5,091 bases of DNA from an uncultured Eubacteriales bacterium (GTDB taxonomy: Bacteria > Bacillota > Clostridia > Christensenellales > QAND01): assembly GCA_900546685.1 (NCBI GenBank), contig UREB01000131.1, positions 1 to 5,091 of the forward strand, written 5' to 3'. Within the stretch, counting starts at the first letter, position 1. The number at the start of each line of letters is the position of its first letter. The notes beneath the pieces were generated by a model. The model saw nothing but the letters and a program-made list of their open reading frames with translations. It had not been told where the DNA came from and made no database searches. Shown one piece after another: positions 1 to 5,030 of this stretch. The position numbers and the translations under genes were made by a program.

Positions 1-11
1 CTCTTCCGATC
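1..11. other. Probable Illumina adapter remnant at contig end
   Basis: Seen: the first 11 bases, ctcttccgatc, are identical to the 3' end of the common Illumina TruSeq-type adapter; the reverse complement is GATCGGAAGAG. The next adapter base would be T but the window has C, so the match stops at 11. Read on the minus strand, the mnmG protein fits its family up to Gly190 (position 12). It then turns into D-R-K, where relatives have a segment leading into the conserved RFKTGTP motif. The loss of homology coincides with the start of the adapter match. Inferred: these bases are untrimmed adapter, not genome. A chance genomic match cannot be fully excluded. Confidence 0.8.
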
Positions 12-581
12 CCCACAATCCTCAGCCAGGCTTTGGCTAAGCTGCGTGGCCCGCTGTAAACCGCTGGGGCCGGAAAGGCTGGTCCAATCCCCGGTATACA
101 AGCAGCTGTTGAGGTATACGCCGGTCGTGATGACCACAGCCGCCGCGCCGAAATCCTCGCCATGCGTGGTGCGGATGCCGGCTATCCGGCTGCCTTTCAC
201 CAATATTTTAGCGCCTTCCCCCTGCAATAGATCCAAATTGGGCTCTTGCTCCAAAACACGGCGCATAGCGGCGGAGTAGGCTTGCTTGTCCACCTGCGCA
301 CGCAAAGAATGCACAGCTGGCCCTTTACGCATATTCAGCATACGGCTTTGAATGAGGGTTTCGTCTGCGGTCAGGCCCATCTGCCCGCCGAGCGCGTCTA
401 CCTCACGCACCAAATGCCCCTTGCTGGTACCGCCAATGGCAGGGTTGCAGGGCAGATATGCCATATGATCCAAATGTAGCGTCAATAAAAGTGTTTTTTG
501 TCCTGTGCGCGCCAGCGCCAAGGCCGCTTCACAGCCCGCATTGCCGGCTCCCACGACGATTGCTTGATAGGTATGATTCAT
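1..581 (-). CDS. mnmG: MnmG (GidA) tRNA uridine-5-carboxymethylaminomethyl modification enzyme, N-terminal part only
   Basis: This is the FAD-dependent partner of MnmE; the MnmE-MnmG complex builds the (carboxymethyl)aminomethyl group on U34 of tRNAs that read split codon boxes, using methylene-tetrahydrofolate, FAD and NADH in the cytoplasm. Start ATG at 581 gives MNHTYQAIVVGAGNAG, the Rossmann FAD-binding loop (residues 11-16). It is followed by the family signatures CNPAIGG (45-51), KGHLVRE (54-60), DALGGQMG (62-69), RMLN (80-83) and KGPAV (86-90). About 190 residues of the usual 620-640 are present. The gene runs off the left edge, and its last 11 bases are probably adapter. The start lies 3 nt after the mnmE stop, with only a weak GGGGAA-type ribosome site inside the mnmE end, so coupling to mnmE is likely. 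Oddity: the common His of the GxGHAG loop is Asn here. Confidence 0.96.
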   Translation of the reverse strand, partial: MNHTYQAIVVGAGNAGCEAALALARTGQKTLLLTLHLDHMAYLPCNPAIGGTSKGHLVREVDALGGQMGLTADETLIQSRMLNMRKGPAVHSLRAQVDKQAYSAAMRRVLEQEPNLDLLQGEGAKILVKGSRIAGIRTTHGEDFGAAAVVITTGVYLNSCLYTGDWTSLSGPSGLQRATQLSQSLAEDCGDRK

Positions 582-584
582 CTC

Positions 585-1952
585 TTATTTCCCCACGCAA
601 AAGGTTGCGAAAATTTCATCTATAACCTCTTCCGATACCGTTTTGCCCGTGATTTCTCCCAGCGCTTTCAGCGCTTGCCGGGCGTCCTCTGCGGCGATGT
701 CGGCGGGCAGGCCTGCTTGGTAGGCCTCTAATGCCTGCGTCAGCCCCTGCTGCGCGCGCTCCAGACAAGCGGCGTGCCGGGCATTGGTAATGAGGGAGGC
801 CTCATGTTGCTGTGCACCTGAGGCCAGCAGGGCTGCCTGTAATACAGAAAATATGCCCTCACCGCTTTGGCAGCTGCAAGACAGCACCGCCGCAGCTTTT
901 GGCCAATGAGCGGCCAAAGACGAGACGTCTAGCTGCCAAGGCAAGTCAGCCTTGTTGAGCGCCACAACAAAGGGGCGGCCTTCCAGCGCCTTGGACAAAA
1001 GCGCTTCATCCTCCTCTGGCAAAGGCTGAGCGCCATCCACAACCAACACCGCAACATCACAGTTCTGAATCATGGATAGGCCCAAATCAATGCCGCGTGC
1101 CTCCAACCCTTCCGCATTGTCGTGAATGCCAGCAGTATCATATAGGCGCAGCACGATGCCATCCACCTGCACGGCTTCTTCGATGATATCGCGTGTGGTG
1201 CCGGCCTGCTCGGAAACGAGCGCGCGTTCAAACCCTGCTGCGGCATTAAGCAGTGAGCTTTTGCCGGCATTGGGACGGCCAACCAGCGCACACCGTACCC
1301 CTTGCTTGACCAATCTGCCGGCCCGATAGCTGCGCAGCAGGGCGGTTACCTCAGTTAAAATCTGCGACATGGAAGCAAAGCCTTCCTCATTGGCGGCCTG
1401 TTCCCAGTCATCTTCTGGGAAATCCAAGCCTGCCTCAATGCCCGCCAACGCCAGTGTCAGCGCGTCACAAATACCGTCCACCTTGGCAAAGAGCGTGCCG
1501 TGCAGTTGAGAGAGAGATTGACGGGCAGCAGCCAGCCCCTCTGCACCGATTAGATCCATCACGGCTTCGGCTTGGGATAGATCCATTTTTCCGTGCAAAA
1601 AAGCACGCTTTGTAAACTCTCCTGGCTCCGCAGGGCGCAGGCCTGGCAGCGTGCCAAGGGCCCCCAGCAACTGCTGAACCACCGCAAGGCTGCCATGGCA
1701 GTGTAGCTCGGCACTGTCCTCCCCGGTATAGCTGGCAGGGGCACAAAACAATACGGCCATGCCATCGTCGATCTGTGTGCCGTCAAACACAAACCGTCCA
1801 TAAATAAGCTTGCGGGGCTCCATTGGCGAAGTGCCAGCCGGCTGAAATAGGGCCTGCAAAGCCGCCTGAGCTTGCGGGCCGCTGATGCGAATGACGGCGA
1901 CGCCGCCAACACCTTGCGGTGTGGACAGCGCGAAAATGGTATCCTTTTGCAA
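585..1952 (-). CDS. mnmE: MnmE (TrmE) tRNA modification GTPase
   Basis: This potassium-activated GTPase dimerises and works with MnmG on tRNA U34. The protein is 455 aa, full length for the family. Residues 1-119 form the N-terminal folate-binding domain (DTIFALSTPQGVGGVAVIRISG). Helical segments (about 120-215 and 380-455) flank the G domain. G-motifs are visible: P-loop GRPNAGKSS (225-233) with the K+-binding Asn228, GTTRD (251-255), DTAG (272-275) and NKAD (333-336). Glu284 is at the position of the catalytic switch II Glu of E. coli MnmE. The C-terminus FCVGK matches the FC[IV]GK tail that supplies the catalytic Cys. The start is TTG at 1952: the frame is closed by TGA 9 nt upstream, no ATG precedes Met44, and AGAGG lies about 10 nt upstream. 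It follows jag across a terminator-like hairpin. Oddity: switch II reads DTAGIH, where Arg is usual. Confidence 0.97.
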   Translation of the reverse strand: MQKDTIFALSTPQGVGGVAVIRISGPQAQAALQALFQPAGTSPMEPRKLIYGRFVFDGTQIDDGMAVLFCAPASYTGEDSAELHCHGSLAVVQQLLGALGTLPGLRPAEPGEFTKRAFLHGKMDLSQAEAVMDLIGAEGLAAARQSLSQLHGTLFAKVDGICDALTLALAGIEAGLDFPEDDWEQAANEEGFASMSQILTEVTALLRSYRAGRLVKQGVRCALVGRPNAGKSSLLNAAAGFERALVSEQAGTTRDIIEEAVQVDGIVLRLYDTAGIHDNAEGLEARGIDLGLSMIQNCDVAVLVVDGAQPLPEEDEALLSKALEGRPFVVALNKADLPWQLDVSSLAAHWPKAAAVLSCSCQSGEGIFSVLQAALLASGAQQHEASLITNARHAACLERAQQGLTQALEAYQAGLPADIAAEDARQALKALGEITGKTVSEEVIDEIFATFCVGK

Positions 1953-1973
1953 AAGGACTCATCCTCTCTATAG

Positions 1974-2000
1974 AAAAGGCCCGGCAATAGACGCCGGGCC
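1974..2000 (-). terminator. Intrinsic terminator-like hairpin between jag and mnmE
   Basis: Seen: a perfect 8-bp GC stem (GGCCCGGC / GCCGGGCC, arms 1993-2000 and 1978-1985) with a 7-nt loop, followed on the minus strand by TTTTCT. It begins 6 nt after the jag stop codon. The U tract is short, so termination may be partial. No strong promoter is visible in the 54 nt between the genes. Some transcription must therefore pass through to mnmE, or mnmE must use a promoter inside jag that I cannot identify. Confidence 0.65.
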
Positions 2001-2006
2001 AAACTT

Positions 2007-2792
2007 TTATTTTGCGGTAATGACCACGTGCCGGAAGGGCTCCTCCCCTTCGCTGTGGGTGGAAACATACGGGTTATCCTGCAAAGACGCATGCAGGATA
2101 CGGCGCTCATAGGGATTCATCGGCTCCAAAGAAACCGATTTGCCAGAACGGCGGACATCCTCGGCCATGCGCTTTGCCAAGCGCTTGAGCGTATCTTCGC
2201 GCCGCCCTCGGTAGTTTTCCGTATCCACGATCACCCGACGGTATTCGCCTTCCTGCCGGTTGGCGATTAGGCTCGTCAAATACTGAAGCGCGTTAAGCGT
2301 TTCGCCCCGGCGCCCGATCAGGATGCCCATAGAGGGCCCGGAAATGCGGAGGTATAGGCCGCTTTCTCCGCTAAACGCATCCACCACGGCATCCTCCATG
2401 CCCATTTGGCGGAGCACCTCCCGTAAAAAGGCGGCTTCTGCGCCTCCGTCGACGGGCTCGCCCCAATCCTGAGCTGGCGGCGCCGTGCGCTGAGCTCTCC
2501 GCCCGCGGGGCTCTTTTCGGCCGCGTTCACGGGTACGCGCTTGCTGGCGCTCTTTCTTCTCCTGCGCCTCCTGTTCAGCTTGCTTTTCCTGTTCCTCCAA
2601 TACGCGTTCAACCTCTTCTGGCGCGCGCTCTGTCAGCCGGACGACACACTGCTTGCTGCCTATGCCAAACAACCGGCGGCCGCCCTCCTCAATGATTTCG
2701 ATATCGACCTGGTCGATGGAAAGCCCCAATTGGTCTATGCCCATGAAAATGGCTTCATCCACCGACTTTGCGGTCACTTCTATGGACCTCAT
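2007..2792 (-). CDS. jag: Jag/KhpB (EloR) family RNA-binding protein
   Basis: This is a cytoplasmic single-strand RNA-binding protein. In streptococci the homologue (KhpB/EloR) pairs with KhpA, affects cell elongation and is a target of a Ser/Thr kinase; the role here is inferred from family and position. The protein has 261 aa. Residues 1-52 are the Jag-N domain (VTAKSVDEAIFMGIDQLGL and RRLFGIGSK). Residues 53-115 are a charged Glu/Lys/Arg-rich linker, probably helical then disordered. Residues 120-195 are a KH domain with the loop IGRRGE (159-164). Residues 198-260 are an R3H domain with MNPYERRILH (225-234), holding the Arg-x3-His pair R230/H234. The ATG overlaps the yidC stop as ATGA, and its ribosome site GGGAGG lies in the last yidC codons, so translation is coupled to yidC. 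A terminator-like hairpin follows the stop. Confidence 0.96.
   Translation of the reverse strand: MRSIEVTAKSVDEAIFMGIDQLGLSIDQVDIEIIEEGGRRLFGIGSKQCVVRLTERAPEEVERVLEEQEKQAEQEAQEKKERQQARTRERGRKEPRGRRAQRTAPPAQDWGEPVDGGAEAAFLREVLRQMGMEDAVVDAFSGESGLYLRISGPSMGILIGRRGETLNALQYLTSLIANRQEGEYRRVIVDTENYRGRREDTLKRLAKRMAEDVRRSGKSVSLEPMNPYERRILHASLQDNPYVSTHSEGEEPFRHVVITAK
2075..2100. repeat. 9-bp inverted repeat inside jag
   Basis: Seen: TATCCTGCA at 2075-2083 and TGCAGGATA at 2092-2100 are perfect inverted arms around an 8-nt spacer. They lie in the part of jag that encodes the residues just after the R3H motif (HASLQDNP). No U tract follows on either strand, so it is not a terminator. It may be chance, an mRNA structure or a protein-binding palindrome; no function is claimed. 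Confidence 0.4.
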
Positions 2793-3829
2793 GATTCTAT
2801 CCTCCCATGAACCACGCTTGCTTTTTTCTGCTGCTTTTTCTTATCCTCCATTTTGCTCAGCTGACTCATAATGGGGCTGGAAAGCATGACGACCAGGTTG
2901 GTTACCGTCCAATATACGGCAAAGCACATGCCTGCGCTGGCGGACCACCATACGATCAGCAATGGAAAAATCAATTCCATCATCATGCCACCTGGCTGAT
3001 TGGTAACGCCCTGCTTTTCGCTTTGCTTACGTTGCAGACGCGTGGACAAATACATGGATAAACCGGATAATACGGGGAAGATAAAGTACCCGTTTGCTTT
3101 TCCGGCATACTGCTGCAAGACCGGCGCAATGACGGTATTGTAGTTTGTGCTGACGGCGCTGGTAATCGCTTCGGACGGCACGGTGGCAATGGCGTCTCCA
3201 ATATAGCTGCCAAAGAACGTACCGCTGGGCAGCTTGGTAGCCGTCAGGGCAAATTGATTGAGCTCAGCATTGCTCAGCAAGGATTGGGCCTGCGCCAAGA
3301 TTTCAGGCTGAAGCCTGGCTGCCGACTGCTGCAAGGTCGTTGCAAACTCCTGGGCAGACGGCATGACGGCTGCAACGCCGGTATCTGGGCGCCAAATATT
3401 GTGTACCCACAGGGCCGAAGGCGGCATTGAAACTGTACCGTTGGCCATGCCGACGACCATATTCGCCGTTTCGGTGTTAGACAAAATCGTGATGGCGCCA
3501 AACATGGCAAAGATGATGGGCAGCTGCAGCAGCAACGGCAAGCATCCAGCGGACAGCTTTACCCCTTCGCGCTTATACAGCTCGTTGGTTTTTGCCTGCG
3601 CCATACGCGGATCGTTTTTGTACCGGCGCTGGATCTCCTGAACCTTGCCTGCCAAAGCGCCCTGCTTCATTGTGCTGCGCTTTTGCTTGATATCCAAGGG
3701 CAGCAGCAAAAGACGCACTACAACCGTAAAGAGAATTACGGCCAGCAGCCAACTGCCCGTCAGGCCTTCCAGCCAGGAAATGACTGTGACAAAAAAGCGC
3801 GAGATAAAGTTATCTTGTAACCAACTCAA
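2789..3829 (-). CDS. yidC: YidC/Oxa1/SpoIIIJ family membrane protein insertase
   Basis: This insertase places small and Sec-dependent proteins in the cytoplasmic membrane. The protein has 346 aa. After an amphipathic N-terminal stretch (8-24), TM1 is about 27-46 and carries Arg39, the conserved groove Arg of the family (VVVRLLLLPLDIKQKRS). A cytoplasmic hairpin (47-90) includes the basic QRRYKNDP segment. TM2 is about 94-116 (GCLPLLLQLPIIFAMFG), TM3 247-263, TM4 284-299 and TM5 300-318, with a Lys-rich tail (MEDKKKQQKK). No lipobox Cys is seen near the N-terminus, unlike SpoIIIJ. The loop between TM2 and TM3 is about 130 residues, far longer than the roughly 20-30 of Bacillus proteins. The start is TTG at 3829, overlapping the yidD stop as TTGA, with GGAGG 7 nt upstream; an N-terminus of MSWLQDNFISRFF suits the family. 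The gene ends in a 4-bp overlap with jag. Confidence 0.95.
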   Translation of the reverse strand: MSWLQDNFISRFFVTVISWLEGLTGSWLLAVILFTVVVRLLLLPLDIKQKRSTMKQGALAGKVQEIQRRYKNDPRMAQAKTNELYKREGVKLSAGCLPLLLQLPIIFAMFGAITILSNTETANMVVGMANGTVSMPPSALWVHNIWRPDTGVAAVMPSAQEFATTLQQSAARLQPEILAQAQSLLSNAELNQFALTATKLPSGTFFGSYIGDAIATVPSEAITSAVSTNYNTVIAPVLQQYAGKANGYFIFPVLSGLSMYLSTRLQRKQSEKQGVTNQPGGMMMELIFPLLIVWWSASAGMCFAVYWTVTNLVVMLSSPIMSQLSKMEDKKKQQKKASVVHGRIES

Positions 3830-4068
3830 AGGATTTCCTCCCCAACTGTTTTCGTGCGTGCAGGCACGGGATCATATCCGCCCTTGCACAAGGGGTTGCA
3901 GCGCAATACGCGCCATAGGGCCAAACCCAGCCCCCGCACCGCGCCCCAGGTTTGGATGGCTTCTAAAGCATATTCCGAGCATGTCGGCACAAACCGGCAA
4001 CAACCCGGGTGTAGCGGCGAGATCTGTTTTTGGTAGAAGACAATGAGCCATAGCAGTATGCGTTTCAT
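3826..4068 (-). CDS. yidD: YidD membrane protein insertion efficiency factor
   Basis: This small factor associates with the inner face of the membrane and aids YidC-dependent insertion; the molecular mechanism is not well known. The protein is 80 aa, normal for the family. It starts with an amphipathic or hydrophobic helix (MKRILLWLIVFYQKQISP). The family signatures follow: CCRFVPTCSEYA (23-34) and RCNPLCKGGYDPVP (56-69), with cysteines at 23, 24, 30, 57 and 61. The ATG overlaps the rnpA stop (ATGA) and has AAGGAG 8 nt upstream. Its own stop overlaps the TTG start of yidC, so the two partner proteins are translated in direct succession. Confidence 0.97.
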   Translation of the reverse strand: MKRILLWLIVFYQKQISPLHPGCCRFVPTCSEYALEAIQTWGAVRGLGLALWRVLRCNPLCKGGYDPVPARTKTVGEEIL

Positions 4069-4424
4069 GCGTCTGTCTCCTTCAAGCAGCCGCTCCGCTT
4101 TAACAGATGATACATGCCGTCATAAATCACAGAAAACGAAGCTTGGGCGCTTTGCGTCCGCGCCACAAATACCAGCTGCACCTTAGGGCGCACCATTGGC
4201 GCCAGCAGACGGTAGCTTTCCCGCATCCAGCGCTTTACCTTGCTACGGGTCACGCTGTTGCCGACCTTTTTGCCGACGGAAAATCCCGCACGGGACCGCC
4301 CGCGGCAGGGGGCCGCCAAAAGCACCATCTGGCCATTGGCCACGCTTTTGCCCCTCCGGAATACGTATTGGAATTCCGATGTGCGGCGCAAGCGCATGGA
4401 CTTTGGATAAGGGTTTTTCTTCAT
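4065..4424 (-). CDS. rnpA: Ribonuclease P protein component
   Basis: This is the basic protein subunit that helps the RNase P ribozyme bind pre-tRNA 5' leaders. The protein has 119 aa. MKKNPYPKSMRLRRTSEFQYVFRRG is cut here to its motifs: the N-terminal RLR-x3-EF-x3-FRRGKS pattern (11-27), the core GFSVGKKVGNSVTRSKVKRWMRES (47-70, motif GKKVGN at 51-56), and LVFVART (84-90). The family RNR signature is R60-S61-K62 here. The ATG at 4424 gives the typical MKK start; Met10 is an alternative but has no better ribosome site. No Shine-Dalgarno sequence precedes either Met: the 4424 start is preceded directly by TTTTTTCATC, the U tract of a terminator-like hairpin. Translation may depend on reinitiation after rpmH, whose stop lies 27 nt upstream in the same frame. 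The gene overlaps yidD by 4 bp. Confidence 0.95.
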   Translation of the reverse strand: MKKNPYPKSMRLRRTSEFQYVFRRGKSVANGQMVLLAAPCRGRSRAGFSVGKKVGNSVTRSKVKRWMRESYRLLAPMVRPKVQLVFVARTQSAQASFSVIYDGMYHLLKRSGCLKETDA

Positions 4425-4428
4425 GATG

Positions 4429-4453
4429 AAAAAAGCCGCTTGGCGCGGCTTTT
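4429..4453 (-). terminator. Terminator/attenuator hairpin between rpmH and rnpA
   Basis: Seen on the minus strand: arms AAAAGCCGC (4453-4445) and GCGGCTTTT (4439-4431) with loop GCCAA, followed by further T to make a run of six. This has the form of an intrinsic terminator. The 5' arm starts within the rpmH stop TAA (4454-4452), and the T run ends 4 nt before the rnpA ATG. A ribosome at the rpmH stop would cover the 5' arm, so termination could depend on rpmH translation. A termination signal between rpmH and rnpA is also described in E. coli, where it lowers rnpA relative to rpmH; the same role here is inferred. Confidence 0.75.
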
Positions 4454-4586
4454 ATGCAGTCAGTACCTTGCGGCCTTTGCGACGCCTGCGCGCAACCACC
4501 TTAGCACCTGTATGCGTTTTCATGCGGGCACGGAAGCCATGTACCTTTTTACGCTGTCTTTTTTTCGGCTGATAAGTTTGTAACAT
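4452..4586 (-). CDS. rpmH: 50S ribosomal protein L34 (bL34)
   Basis: This very basic 44-residue protein of the large ribosomal subunit is near universal in bacteria. The sequence starts MLQTYQPKKRQRKKVHGFR and ends RRRRKGRKVLTA, the standard L34 pattern of canonical length. An upstream in-frame ATG at 4643 is rejected because it would add 19 residues unlike L34, and AAAGGAG (4605-4599) serves the ATG at 4586. That ribosome site is rather distant (12 nt). The gene is first in the rpmH-rnpA-yidD-yidC-jag run, behind a consensus promoter. Its stop codon is built into the stem of the downstream hairpin. Confidence 0.98.
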   Translation of the reverse strand: MLQTYQPKKRQRKKVHGFRARMKTHTGAKVVARRRRKGRKVLTA

Positions 4587-4660
4587 AACAGTGATACACT
4601 CCTTTAATCGGCGGTATACGCCGGCAATTTCAAAGATACGCACCCATAAAAGGGCAATGC
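4587..4660 (-). promoter_or_regulatory. rpmH 5' leader with ribosome site and small hairpin
   Basis: Assuming transcription starts about 7 nt after the -10 box (near 4660), rpmH has a leader of about 73 nt. A small hairpin, CGGCG-TATAC-CGCCG (4623-4609), lies 3 nt before the ribosome site AAAGGAG (4605-4599). The ribosome site is 12 nt from the ATG, longer than the usual 5-9. Whether the hairpin affects rpmH translation is unknown, and I recognise no known riboswitch or r-protein target in it. Confidence 0.4.
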
Positions 4661-4666
4661 TAATTT

Positions 4667-4695
4667 ATTATAATAGAATAAGCAACCCCTGTCAA
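4667..4695 (-). promoter_or_regulatory. Consensus sigma-A promoter for rpmH operon
   Basis: Seen on the minus strand: -35 TTGACA (4695-4690), exact 17-nt spacer, -10 TATAAT (4672-4667). Both hexamers are perfect matches to the housekeeping sigma consensus. The spacer's promoter-proximal part and the region after -10 are AT-rich in an otherwise GC-rich window. It is placed to drive rpmH and, by readthrough of the following hairpin, rnpA-yidD-yidC-jag. Confidence 0.9.
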
Positions 4696-4720
4696 TGAGA
4701 AACAGGCGGTTGAAAATGGG

Positions 4721-4927
4721 TTAAAAGGATTTCCAATCCTGCGTGTCCTCTGTGGTAGTGGTGGTGTAGCCAGCGCTGCTGCCAAGCATACCGAAGCTAC
4801 ATTTTCCCTGGTAATAGCGCTCCACATGCGTTTCCCCGCACTTGGGACATGGGGCGGTTTGCCCTACGCGCACCAATTCCTCATAAATATGGTTGCATTT
4901 GGGGCAGATAAACTTCAAAACAGGCAT
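4721..4927 (-). CDS. FmdB-family putative regulatory zinc ribbon protein
   Basis: The protein has 68 aa. It opens MPVLKFICPKCNHIYEELV and has a second CPKCGE knuckle, so Cys8-x2-Cys11 and Cys27-x2-Cys30 can bind one zinc in the manner of FmdB/CxxC-CxxC zinc ribbons. The tail (SSAGYTTTTTEDTQDWKSF) is Ser/Thr-rich and probably unstructured. The family is named after an amide-inducible operon protein; its general function is not known, and no role is claimed here. The start ATG at 4927 has an excellent AAGGAGG 6-7 nt upstream and gives the family's usual MP start. A longer frame from TTG at 5008 is rejected. There is no terminator in the 25 nt between its stop and the rpmH -35 box, so its transcripts may run into rpmH. 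Confidence 0.88.
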   Translation of the reverse strand: MPVLKFICPKCNHIYEELVRVGQTAPCPKCGETHVERYYQGKCSFGMLGSSAGYTTTTTEDTQDWKSF

Positions 4928-4954
4928 GCCGATCCCTCCTTTTGGCTGTGCAAT

Positions 4955-4983
4955 ATTGTATCGTTTTTTCCCGCTTTCGGCAA
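4955..4983 (-). promoter_or_regulatory. Probable promoter of the zinc ribbon gene
   Basis: Seen on the minus strand: TTGCCG (4983-4978), 17-nt spacer, TACAAT (4960-4955). This is four and five matches of six to the sigma-A consensus. Transcription would start near 4948, leaving a short leader of about 20 nt that contains the AAGGAGG ribosome site. Confidence 0.6.
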
Positions 4984-5001
4984 GGGGGCGCGGGCAAAGC
5001 A

Positions 5002-5030
5002 TTGTCAAAACCGAAAGATGCGTTTATAAT
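5002..5030 (+). promoter_or_regulatory. Likely divergent sigma-A promoter pointing out of the window
   Basis: Seen on the plus strand: TTGTCA (5002-5007), 17-nt spacer, TATAAT (5025-5030), eleven of twelve consensus positions. It points right, away from all genes recognised here. The start would be near 5037. A hairpin with a U tract follows within a few bases, and a possible ATG at 5056 opens a frame (MLCGLFPYDQGP) to the window end without a clear ribosome site. Confidence 0.55.

Noticed and set aside
1559..2110. 183-codon open frame on the minus strand across the mnmE-jag junction
   Set aside because: It lies out of frame over mnmE and the end of jag, both clearly recognised, and its composition (Arg, Ser, Cys and Pro rich) is typical of a shadow frame.
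3303..3316. Short inverted repeat CAGGCT-GA-AGCCTG in yidC
   Set aside because: It has six-base arms with a 2-nt loop inside coding sequence and no U tract, so it is readily due to chance.
3645..4046. 133-codon plus-strand open frame opposite yidC and yidD
   Set aside because: It is the antisense shadow of conserved coding sequence and has no promoter or ribosome site.
4107..4583. 158-codon plus-strand open frame opposite rnpA and rpmH
   Set aside because: It is antisense to two highly conserved genes, has no ribosome site I can defend and shows no family motif.
4584..4643. Longer rpmH start at 4643 (63-residue protein)
   Set aside because: The extra 19 residues do not resemble L34, which is canonically 44 residues here, and the SD at 4605-4599 fits only the 4586 start.
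4587..4720. Possible oriC beside rpmH
   Set aside because: No DnaA-box-like TTATNCACA sequences or AT-rich unwinding repeats are visible; the AT-rich patch is explained by the -10 region of the rpmH promoter.
4928..5008. Longer start of the zinc ribbon gene at TTG 5008
   Set aside because: It would add 27 unrelated residues over the probable promoter; AAGGAGG sits directly before the ATG at 4927, which gives the family's standard MP-start.
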